This document shows, piece after piece, positions 54,209 to 64,000 of a DNA stretch of 64,000 bases. Position 1 is the first letter of the stretch. Every line of letters starts with the position of its first letter. The position numbers were made by a program, and so were the translations under genes. The stretch is from Pseudomonadota bacterium (lineage in GTDB: Bacteria; Pseudomonadota; Alphaproteobacteria; Rhizobiales; Xanthobacteraceae): NCBI GenBank assembly GCA_023435725.1, contig JAEYRD010000224.1:1-64000 (forward strand), given 5' to 3'. The notes under the pieces are model-generated. The model saw nothing but the letters and a program-made list of their open reading frames with translations. It was not told where the DNA came from and searched no databases.

Positions 54209-55327
54209 ATGAAGGTTACGGTCGAACGCGCGCAACTCCTGAAGTCGCTGGGCCATGTCCACCGCGTGGTCGAGCGCCGCAACACGATTCCGATCCTCGG
54301 CAACGTGCTGGTCCGCGCCGAGAACGCGAAATTGTCGCTGAAGGCGACCGACCTCGACCTCGAGGTGACGGAGACGCTCGCCGCCGAAACCGCGACCGCG
54401 GGCTCCACCACCGTGCCGGCACACATGTTCTACGACATCGTGCGCAAGCTGCCGGATGGCTCGCAGATCGTGCTCGAGGCCGACGGCGACCGCGCCGTGC
54501 TGGCGATCCGCGCCGGCCGCTCGCGCTTCACGCTCCAGACCCTGCCGGAGAATGATTTTCCGGACCTCGCCGCCGGCGACATGTCGCATTCGTTCTCGCT
54601 CGCCGCCAAGGACGTCAAGCGGCTGATCGACCGCACCCAGTTCGCGATCTCGACCGAAGAGACGCGCTATTATCTCAACGGCATCTATCTGCATGCCGCA
54701 GGCACCGCCAAGGCCGCGACCCTGCGCGGCGTCGCCACCGACGGCCACCGCCTCGCCCAGCTCGACCTGGTCCAGCCGCAGGGAGCGGCCGGCATGCCCG
54801 GCGTGATCGTGCCGCGCAAGACCGTCGGCGAGGTGCAGCGCCTGATCGAGGACACCGAGGCCGAGATGACGATCGAGCTGTCGCAGGCCAAGATCCGCTT
54901 CATCATCGGCAATGTGGTGCTGACCTCGAAGCTGATCGACGGCACCTTCCCCGACTACGGCCGCGTCATCCCGCAGGGCAACGACAAGGAACTCGTCGTC
55001 GACAAGAAGGATTTCGAGAACGCGGTCGACCGCGTCTCCACCATCTCCAGCGAGCGCGGCCGCGCGGTCAAACTGTCGCTGTCGGCAGGCAAGCTGGTGC
55101 TGTCGGTGACCAATCCGGATTCCGGCAGCGCGACCGAAGAGCTCGAGGTCGAATACGCCTCGGACGCCCTCGATATCGGCTTCAACTCGCGCTATCTGCT
55201 CGACATCGCCGCCCAGATCGAAGGCGACGTCGCGACCCTCAAGCTCGCCGACCCCGGCTCGCCGACCCTGGTCCAGGACCGCGACGACAAGAGCGCCCTC
55301 TACGTGCTGATGCCGATGCGGGTGTGA
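54209..55327 (+). CDS. dnaN: DNA polymerase III beta subunit (sliding clamp)
   Basis: This 372-residue clamp protein has three similar domains. MKVTVERAQLLKSLGHVHRVVERRNTIPILGNVL opens domain 1, IDRTQFAISTEETRYYLNGIYL lies in domain 2, and the end reads SALYVLMPMRV, the expected hydrophobic C-terminus. ATG 54209 gives family length. Confidence 0.97.
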   Translation: MKVTVERAQLLKSLGHVHRVVERRNTIPILGNVLVRAENAKLSLKATDLDLEVTETLAAETATAGSTTVPAHMFYDIVRKLPDGSQIVLEADGDRAVLAIRAGRSRFTLQTLPENDFPDLAAGDMSHSFSLAAKDVKRLIDRTQFAISTEETRYYLNGIYLHAAGTAKAATLRGVATDGHRLAQLDLVQPQGAAGMPGVIVPRKTVGEVQRLIEDTEAEMTIELSQAKIRFIIGNVVLTSKLIDGTFPDYGRVIPQGNDKELVVDKKDFENAVDRVSTISSERGRAVKLSLSAGKLVLSVTNPDSGSATEELEVEYASDALDIGFNSRYLLDIAAQIEGDVATLKLADPGSPTLVQDRDDKSALYVLMPMRV

Positions 55328-55360
55328 GACCTACCGGCCCCTCCACGCATTGACTACATC

Positions 55361-55439
55361 CGTCATGGCCGGGCTTGTCCCGGCCATCCACGTCTTCGGA
55401 GCAAGAACGTGGATGCCCGGCACAAGGCCGAGCATGACG
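55361..55439. repeat. Palindromic repeat (CGTCATGGCCGGG type)
   Basis: An imperfect palindrome with CGTCATGGCCGGGCTTGT and a complementary end ACAAGGCCGAGCATGACG, plus inner CCACGT/ACGTGG arms, fills the dnaN-recF gap. Confidence 0.65.
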
Positions 55440-55452
55440 AAAAGCGGATCTC

Positions 55453-56589
55453 ATGACCCCCTCCCGCATTCATCGCCTGACGCTGACGCATTTTCGCAAT
55501 TACCGGGCGGCGGGGCTCGAGACGGCGGCTGACATGGTGGCGCTGGTCGGGCCGAACGGGGCGGGCAAGACCAATTGCATCGAGGCGATCTCGTTCCTGT
55601 CGCCGGGACGCGGCTTGCGGCGCGCCACGCTGGAAGACGTCGCCGACAACCAGGGCGACGGCTCCTGGGCGGTCTCGGCGCAGGTCGAGGGCGCGCTCGG
55701 ACTCGCCACGCTCGGTACCGGCATCGACGCGCCGCGCACTGATGCCGCGGTCAGCCGGCGCTGCCGCATCGACCGCGAGCCGGTCAATTCAGCGGCCGCC
55801 TTCGGCGACCACATCCGCATGGTGTGGCTGACGCCGGCGATGGATGGGCTGTTCATGGGCGCGGCCTCGGAGCGGCGGCGCTTCTTCGACCGCCTGGTGC
55901 TCGCCATCGACAACGAGCATTCCAGCCGCATCTCCGCGCTCGAACGCTCCTTGCGCTCGCGCAACCGCCTGCTCGAGACGCGCAATTACGACGACCATTG
56001 GTGTGATGCGATCGAACGCGAGACCGCCGAGCTTGCGGTCGCGGTCGCGGCAACGCGCGGCCAGACCGCAGCGCGGCTGACAGGCATGCTGAATGCGCGC
56101 GCACAGGCCTCCGCCTTTCCCTCGGCGCAAATTGCGCTCGACGGCTGGATGGAGAACGCGCTGCTCACCGAGACCGCGACGTCGGTCGAGGACCGCTATC
56201 GCCAGATCCTGCGCGACAACCGACCGCGCGACGCGATTGCCGGCCGCACCACCGATGGCCCGCATCTCACCGACCTCCAGGTGATCTATGCGCCGAAAAG
56301 CATGCCGGCGCGCGATGCCTCGACCGGCGAGCAGAAGGCGCTGCTGATCGGCCTCGTGCTGGCGCACGCGACGCTGGTCGCCGAGATGACCGGCATCGTG
56401 CCGCTGCTGCTGCTCGACGAGGTCGTCGCCCATCTCGATCCGAACCGGCGCGCGGCGCTGTTCGATGAGCTGCGCAAGCTCGGCGCGCAGGTCTGGCTGA
56501 CCGGCGCTGACCCGGCCGCGTTTGCCGAGATCGGCGCCGGAGGCGAGGTCTTTGACGTCGAGAGCGGACGGGTATCGGCCCGGCGCTAG
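55453..56589 (+). CDS. recF: DNA replication/repair protein RecF
   Basis: This 378-residue SMC-like ATPase loads RecA at gaps. Walker A is GPNGAGKTNCIEAI; the mid-region holds RRRFFDRLVLAIDNEHSSRI; the ABC-type signature is near STGEQKALLIGLVLAHA; Walker B is PLLLLDEVVAHLDPNRR. Length and order are standard. It is usually followed directly by gyrB; here two extra genes intervene. Confidence 0.95.
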   Translation: MTPSRIHRLTLTHFRNYRAAGLETAADMVALVGPNGAGKTNCIEAISFLSPGRGLRRATLEDVADNQGDGSWAVSAQVEGALGLATLGTGIDAPRTDAAVSRRCRIDREPVNSAAAFGDHIRMVWLTPAMDGLFMGAASERRRFFDRLVLAIDNEHSSRISALERSLRSRNRLLETRNYDDHWCDAIERETAELAVAVAATRGQTAARLTGMLNARAQASAFPSAQIALDGWMENALLTETATSVEDRYRQILRDNRPRDAIAGRTTDGPHLTDLQVIYAPKSMPARDASTGEQKALLIGLVLAHATLVAEMTGIVPLLLLDEVVAHLDPNRRAALFDELRKLGAQVWLTGADPAAFAEIGAGGEVFDVESGRVSARR

Positions 56590-56709
56590 GCCTCGACGTT
56601 GAACCCGACTGTTTCCGTTCGCGACTAGCTTTTCGAGGCCGCGGCGACGACGGCGCTGCCGCTGCTATCGGCGCGATGACATCACGCGCGATATCCCTGG
56701 AGAAGCGAG

Positions 56710-57474
56710 ATGCTGACGGTAAGGACCGGGGCGCGAGCCCCGGCGCGATGGCTGGCGTTTGCGTGCGGCCTGTTGTTGCTCGCGACCTGCATGCTTGCGG
56801 CAAGCGCTGCCGCCTGGGTGCCGCATCTGTCGCCGCTGTTTTCAACGGCGCTGACGCCGGACCCCGACGCCAAGCTGCCCGCGCCGACCCGCTACAGCTA
56901 TCGCGAGACCGGCATCACCACCATGCTCGACGTCGACGCTCCGCTCCGGACCAAGCTGATCGCCCGCATCCCCGCGGACCTGAATGACGTGCTCGCGTTC
57001 TACCGCACCGAGCTCGGCAAGCTCGGCTGGCAGGAGAAGCATGATGGCGCCGTGATCTCGGCCGATCACGTCCAGCTCGCCTTCATCTCCCCGCTCGGTC
57101 CGGCGGCGCTGGAGCTCAGCCGCAAGGACAAGGACAGCAACACCTCGGTCAATCTGGTGCAGAAAAACCAGGATGCCGCGACCAGGGCGCAGATCATGCC
57201 GAGGCCCGGCCGTGCTGCGCTGATGTTCACCAATCTCGCCGACAAGGAAGTCGTGTTCACCATCGACAACCGGATCGTCACGCTTCCTCCACGCGCCGGC
57301 AAGGAACGCCCGGAGGCGCCGCTGTTCAATTTGCCGCCGGGCAAATACCCCTACACATTGAAGGTCGAAGGCCGCCCCGATCGCGACACGACGATCGATC
57401 TCGTGGCTGGCGATGCCTGGGACGTCACGGTCGGACCCGACGGAAATCCGTGGTCGCCGATCCAGCTCTATTGA
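56710..57474 (+). CDS. Secreted repeat-domain protein, short paralogue
   Basis: This 254-residue protein has an N-terminal signal/TM (WLAFACGLLLLATCMLAASAAA) and a domain with IPADLNDVLAFYRTELGKLGWQE. A beta-rich C-terminal part includes LPPGKYPYTLKVEGRP and ends DAWDVTVGPDGNPWSPIQLY. The whole mature part aligns with the last ~230 residues of the next gene (LSDVLAFYRAELTKRGWQE, LPPGKYEYALRLPGRP, DAWGLMVGPNGD), so the two arose by duplication. GGAG precedes the ATG. Family and function unknown to me. Confidence 0.78.
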   Translation: MLTVRTGARAPARWLAFACGLLLLATCMLAASAAAWVPHLSPLFSTALTPDPDAKLPAPTRYSYRETGITTMLDVDAPLRTKLIARIPADLNDVLAFYRTELGKLGWQEKHDGAVISADHVQLAFISPLGPAALELSRKDKDSNTSVNLVQKNQDAATRAQIMPRPGRAALMFTNLADKEVVFTIDNRIVTLPPRAGKERPEAPLFNLPPGKYPYTLKVEGRPDRDTTIDLVAGDAWDVTVGPDGNPWSPIQLY

Positions 57475-57590
57475 GCCTTTGAACCTGCCCGGTTCCTGCC
57501 GCGACTTCTGGTCTGAGGCCGCGCCGACGGTGTCGCAGTCTGCACACGCGCGAGGGATGAAGACCCGCGCGAAATCCAGGAGTTTTGAGA

Positions 57591-59747
57591 ATGTCGATGA
57601 TCCGGCGCGGGACGAGAGTCCCGGCACGATGGCGGCTGCTTGCATGCGGCCTCTTCCTGGTGGCGAGCTGCTCGATCGCGGCCGGCGCCGACGAGGGTAT
57701 CGTCGATGTCCACGCGCTGCCGCAACTCGAGGATGCGGTGGAGGACACCTCGCGCCCCGACCCCTACCGCGTGGAATATCGCGTGCCGACGCCGCCGGCG
57801 GCGACCTTGCCCGCAGTCCGCAAACTGCTCGGCGCCAACGGCTGGGTGCCGTATGTGCTGCCGCTGGAGGAGAAGAGCACCACGCTGAAGTTCAGGAAGG
57901 GACGGCAGGGCCTTTCCGTTTATTTCACGCAAGCCCTGGGCCGGCCTGACCAGTCCGTCATCACCTACACGACCGACCGGATCTATTCGAACGTGCCGTT
58001 TCCCGAAGGCGCGAGCGACATCGTGTTCGACGGGACCAGGCCCTATCTCGGCTGTATCGCACCCGGCGCGCTCGATGCGACATCGGATTTCTACACCAGC
58101 CAGATGAAAGCGATCGGCTGGCGCAAGCTCACGGCAGAAACCGCCACGCGCTGGACCAATGCCGGCCTCGACGAAACCGTCCCCAACGGTGTTCGCGCCT
58201 TCTACGACCATCCGGACAGCGAGACAGCCGGCTTCTACAAGCAGAAGCCGGTGATGCTGACGCTGACGCGCCGGGACGACGGCCGCACCAATGTCGACAT
58301 CCGGGTCGCGCCCTTCGCCTTGCCCAGCGAGCTCAAGGCCGATGGCGATCTTGCCGGCCTGCCGCGTCCGAGCCCGACCAAGACGGCCAAGAGCCTCGGC
58401 AGCGCAAGCTCCAACAAGCGCGAGATGAGCGCCGCCGCGATGGCCGAGTTGCCCGCCGTGCTCGCCTTCTATCATCGCGAGCTCGCCGCACGTGGCTGGC
58501 AGGAGGATGGAAGCTCCCCGCTCGCGCCCGGCGACGAGGTCGCGATCAAGATCTCCACGGCGGAGGAAACCGGCGTGCTGCGGCTTGGCCGCAAATATGA
58601 TTTCACCATGGTCAGCCTCTCCGCTCAGGTGAAGGAATCGGCGCTTGCCGCCCGCGCCAAGGCGAAGAAGGAGGCCGACGAAAAATTCTTCAGCGATGCG
58701 GAGGCCGCGGCCAGGCAGGTCATCGCCGCCGACGAAGCGAGGCGCAAGGTGCAGGCGGCCGCGTTGTCCGATGCGCCGCTCAATGCGCTCGCCGACAGCA
58801 AGACGCCGGTGCCGGTGCCCGAGAACGCCGAGGGCATGAAGTTCGAAGGCGACGCCGGCCGGCTTGAATTCTCGTCCACGTCGAGCGTGAAGGCGCTCAC
58901 CGCGTTTTATCGCGCAGCGCTGAAGCCAGCCGGCTGGAGGGAGCAGCCCTCCGTCATCAACCAGCCGAGCATGGCGGTGATGGAGTTTTCCAAGGGCGGC
59001 AAGTCGATATCGATGACCGTGATGCAGATGGGCCCGAAGGTGAATGTCAGCGCCAACGGCTCGGGCCTCATCGTCGCTGCGGCGAAGCCGCCACAAGCCA
59101 ATTCGGTACAGGCCAAATCGACCGAGCCGCTTAAGCCAGATCCCAATGCGGCCCTGCCCGTGCCGACGCAGCACAGCTCGTCCGGGATCAGCTCGACGAA
59201 ATTGCCCGGCAGCGACCAGTCGTTCCGGACCGAGCTCGAGGCCGGTATCCCCGCCGAACTCAGTGACGTCCTCGCCTTCTATCGCGCGGAGCTGACCAAG
59301 CGCGGCTGGCAGGAGAGGACCGACGGCGCGCTCCTGACGGCCGAGCGGGCAGAGTTGGCGTTCACCTCGCCGGACGGACCGGCCGTGCTGAAGCTCGGCC
59401 GCGCTGGGAATGAGACCACGGTCAGCCTGGTGCTGCGGAATCCGCAGGCCGCGGCCAAGGCCGACATCATGCCGAAGCCGGGACAGGCGAGGCTCATGCT
59501 CGGCAATATCGGGCCCAAGGAAGCTTCGCTGACGATCAACAATCAAACGGTGAAGATCGCGGCCGGCGCTGGCAGCCCGCAATCGCCTAAAGGCCCGATG
59601 CTCGATCTGCCGCCGGGCAAGTATGAGTACGCATTGCGCCTGCCTGGGCGCCCTGCCCGCACCGAGACCCTCACCGTGGCCGCAGGCGATGCCTGGGGCC
59701 TCATGGTTGGGCCGAACGGAGACGTGCTGCCGCTGCAGATGTATTGA
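57591..59747 (+). CDS. Secreted repeat-domain protein, long paralogue
   Basis: This protein of about 718 residues has a signal peptide (LLACGLFLVASCSIAAGA). At least four copies of a short motif with FY-x6-8-GW occur: DFYTSQMKAIGWRK, LAFYHRELAARGWQE, TAFYRAALKPAGWRE and LAFYRAELTKRGWQE. They are spaced through the chain and embedded in beta-rich domains. A Lys/Ala-rich helical linker lies near residues 340-390. The C-terminal ~230 residues match the preceding gene. The ATG at 57591 has AGGAG upstream. Location between recF and gyrB is unusual. The role is unknown; a periplasmic or lipid-anchored multi-domain protein is the simplest reading. Confidence 0.78.
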   Translation: MSMIRRGTRVPARWRLLACGLFLVASCSIAAGADEGIVDVHALPQLEDAVEDTSRPDPYRVEYRVPTPPAATLPAVRKLLGANGWVPYVLPLEEKSTTLKFRKGRQGLSVYFTQALGRPDQSVITYTTDRIYSNVPFPEGASDIVFDGTRPYLGCIAPGALDATSDFYTSQMKAIGWRKLTAETATRWTNAGLDETVPNGVRAFYDHPDSETAGFYKQKPVMLTLTRRDDGRTNVDIRVAPFALPSELKADGDLAGLPRPSPTKTAKSLGSASSNKREMSAAAMAELPAVLAFYHRELAARGWQEDGSSPLAPGDEVAIKISTAEETGVLRLGRKYDFTMVSLSAQVKESALAARAKAKKEADEKFFSDAEAAARQVIAADEARRKVQAAALSDAPLNALADSKTPVPVPENAEGMKFEGDAGRLEFSSTSSVKALTAFYRAALKPAGWREQPSVINQPSMAVMEFSKGGKSISMTVMQMGPKVNVSANGSGLIVAAAKPPQANSVQAKSTEPLKPDPNAALPVPTQHSSSGISSTKLPGSDQSFRTELEAGIPAELSDVLAFYRAELTKRGWQERTDGALLTAERAELAFTSPDGPAVLKLGRAGNETTVSLVLRNPQAAAKADIMPKPGQARLMLGNIGPKEASLTINNQTVKIAAGAGSPQSPKGPMLDLPPGKYEYALRLPGRPARTETLTVAAGDAWGLMVGPNGDVLPLQMY

Positions 59748-60029
59748 GGTCCAAGGGGCTGTTCCGGGGCGCCACGCGCCTCGGAACCACCCTCCGGGAT
59801 CCGCAAAAACCACGCCTCCGAGAGAGCCAAAACGGGCCTGCGAATCGTGCTTTTTTCGAGCTCCCAAATCGGCCTTAAAAAGCCTTGAAAAGCGGCTCAA
59901 AAACCCTATCTGCTCAAAGGGTTGCCAGGAGATACTTTGCGCTAGGCGCGATGCGTCTTTCATGGCACAAATAGCTGCAAATCAGCGCCTTTTGCGCAGC
60001 TGATTCGGCGATATTCTCGAAGGCCTCTC

Positions 60030-62465
<2,436 letters not shown>

Positions 62466-62901
62466 CCGGCTCTCGTCTGTCGCAGACGCCCCTCACGCCG
62501 CCCGCCGACGCGAATAGGCGAACGCCTTGGTGCGTGCCTATCGATCGGCGTACGGCCCCACGCGGATGATCGCAGGGTCGGTGACGATGAATCCGGCGAT
62601 GCGCCCCTTAGCTCCAGTGTCGTGAGTTCCGGGCCAGCATCCATTTATGTTGGCCGCAAAACGCTTTCATTCCTGGCGAAACGTCATGGTGACCGACACA
62701 TCTGCGAGCAGAGCCGACTGCGGGCGCAGCGGAACGCAGTGCGAGTAAAACAACATAGCGTCGGTGTGAAGCAAGTCACACTTCCGGCGACGCGTTGTGT
62801 TAGCATGCTTTACTTGTACAGGTGACTTCGGCAATCCAAGCAAATAGGGAAGCACTTTAGCCGAGAGAACGAATCTAGCGACTGACATCAAGGTGGTTGC
62901 T
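62466..62901. other. Intergenic region between gyrB and the CHAT gene
   Basis: 436 bp without a supported gene. Composition turns AT-richer towards the CHAT gene, consistent with a boundary of transferred DNA. AAGGTGG at about 62890 is the ribosome site of the next gene. Confidence 0.4.
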
Positions 62902-64000
62902 ATGAGTTCACCAGTATTGAAGTTACGCATCACCGGGGGACCGGGTGCGTACAAAGTCTTTGCCCAGCTTGGCAATGACGTCACCGATGCCGATCTCGGC
63001 ATGCTGCCTGACGATCTTCGCGAAAAACTCCAGCCCCTCCAGACATCAATCCTGACGACGACAGAGGGCCTCAGGAGTCGATTATCGGCTCGGACGAAGC
63101 TGACGGGCATGGATTCCTCGCCGGTTCGCGAAACTGTTTTGGATCCTGGCGAGCCCGCACTAGCAGTCAGGGGTGGCGGCTACGGCTTTACCGCAGGCGC
63201 AGACGTCAAGAACATTCAAGAGATCGGCACGAAGCTGTTCGACTGCCTCTTTCAGCAAGATGTGTACGCCCTTTACAGGGACTCTCTTGCAAAAGCGCAG
63301 CGCATCTCAGGCGCGAATTTACCCATCAAGCTCCTCGTCGAACCGCCCGAACTCGCTTACGTTCCATGGGAAACCTTGTTCGACAAACGTGGCAATTTCC
63401 ATCTTTGCTTGTTTGGGGCAACCCCGTTTGCGCGTGCCGCAACGATGCAGGACGAAGACCTTCACATTTACGATAAGCCGCCTATCCGCGTTCTCGGAAT
63501 GGTCTCGGCGCCAAAGGAGTTCGTGGGGACGCCCGACGAATTGGACACCGACGCGGAACAAGCTGGCCTGGAAGAAGCCTTGCGATCCACCAGCGACGTG
63601 AAATTGTGCTGGACTGCTGCGGGCACGTACAGAGAGTTGAACAGACGACTAGCGCAGGGAGACAATGGCGCTCGATGGGATGTCTTTCTGTTCATTGGGC
63701 ATGGGCTCCCATCTCATATCGTACTCGAAGAGGATGGAGGAAACGGCCACGAACTACTCCATGCGAATATATTGAAGGGCCTCCTCACGCAACCTTTGGG
63801 TCCTAAACTCGTCATCTTGAACTCATGCAGAGGAGCCCACGTTCAAGACGGCGATCGTTTTGCAAGTACGGCAGAAAACCTGGTGCGGGGCGGAAGCATC
63901 GCCGGAGTTGTAGCGATGCAATTTGACGTCAGCGACGTTATGGCGACCCAGTTTAGCCCCGCATTCTTCAACAATTTAACGCTCGGAGTTCCTCTTCACC
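62902..64000 (+). CDS. CHAT-domain (caspase-like) protein, partial at window end
   Basis: An open frame of 366 codons runs from ATG 62902 through the window edge. Residues 1-110 are an N-terminal region of unknown type. From about 130 a CHAT fold begins: LPIKLLVEPPELAYVPWETLFD, with the PWE motif typical of these proteins. The catalytic His lies in FLFIGHGLP (His267) and the Cys in LVILNSCRGA (Cys309), followed by GSIAGVVAMQFDVSD. Both active-site residues are present, so a cysteine protease is likely. Codon use (TTG, ATT, AAC, AGA) differs from gyrB next door. CHAT proteins often act in bacterial immunity or programmed death with TPR or gasdermin partners; the partner here would lie beyond the window. 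Confidence 0.88.
   Translation, partial: MSSPVLKLRITGGPGAYKVFAQLGNDVTDADLGMLPDDLREKLQPLQTSILTTTEGLRSRLSARTKLTGMDSSPVRETVLDPGEPALAVRGGGYGFTAGADVKNIQEIGTKLFDCLFQQDVYALYRDSLAKAQRISGANLPIKLLVEPPELAYVPWETLFDKRGNFHLCLFGATPFARAATMQDEDLHIYDKPPIRVLGMVSAPKEFVGTPDELDTDAEQAGLEEALRSTSDVKLCWTAAGTYRELNRRLAQGDNGARWDVFLFIGHGLPSHIVLEEDGGNGHELLHANILKGLLTQPLGPKLVILNSCRGAHVQDGDRFASTAENLVRGGSIAGVVAMQFDVSDVMATQFSPAFFNNLTLGVPLH

Noticed and set aside
57468..59963. 831-codon minus-strand frame opposite the long repeat protein
   Set aside because: It is a GC-driven shadow: the plus strand has signal peptide, ribosome site and repeated domains, while the minus frame is Arg/Gly/His-rich low-complexity sequence.

Overview
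The window is GC-rich alphaproteobacterial chromosome, most likely Bradyrhizobium or a close relative in the Nitrobacteraceae. The support is the rpsT-dnaA-dnaN-recF-gyrB order, a Liv-type ABC operon, a Bug-type solute receptor, two DUF3551 proteins, Omp25-like barrels and rhizobial palindromic repeats. The species call is inference from gene content; no search was possible.

Layout. 0.2-6.8 kb: a sigma-54 activator followed by a five-gene branched-chain-amino-acid-type ABC operon, with a consensus -24/-12 promoter between them. 7.0-10.1 kb: a membrane GGDEF/EAL protein. 10.4-17.2 kb: a decayed, AT-richer island bounded by an 84-bp direct repeat that contains the 5' half of a tRNA-Arg gene. 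It holds an intact alpha/beta-hydrolase-TM-TPR protein and broken pieces of an HNH endonuclease, a uracil-DNA-glycosylase-like protein, a DUF262/DUF1524 protein and a type I restriction HsdR. The last two are spliced to each other by a ~300-bp inversion. The intact tRNA-Arg(CCG) and a frameshifted serine-recombinase remnant close it. 17.8-20.7 kb: small proteins of unknown function.

20.7-28.1 kb: a large autotransporter, a LuxR-type regulator and a three-barrel outer-membrane protein. 28.2-34.2 kb: DNA-3-methyladenine glycosylase, metallophosphoesterase, cyclic-nucleotide-binding protein, an operon (membrane protein, winged-helix regulator, UppS) carrying two matching operators, and an S1C protease. 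34.2-50.4 kb: DUF899, an overlapping ArsR/SRPBCC pair, two DUF3551 proteins, a Bug receptor, VOC protein, acyl-CoA synthetase, cytochrome P450, HD-GYP protein, a two-subunit molybdenum hydroxylase, two hydrolases, a Wza-like exporter and MsrA.

50.5-62.5 kb: the replication cluster rpsT, dnaA, dnaN, recF, gyrB. The rpsT-dnaA gap has a perfect DnaA box and is a candidate origin. Two paralogous secreted repeat proteins of unknown function lie between recF and gyrB. The window ends inside a CHAT-domain (caspase-like) protein downstream of gyrB.

The most notable items are the tRNA-split defence graveyard with its inversion-made chimera, the hydrolase-TM-TPR protein, the terminal CHAT protease, the recF-gyrB repeat-protein pair and several operators that overlap start codons.
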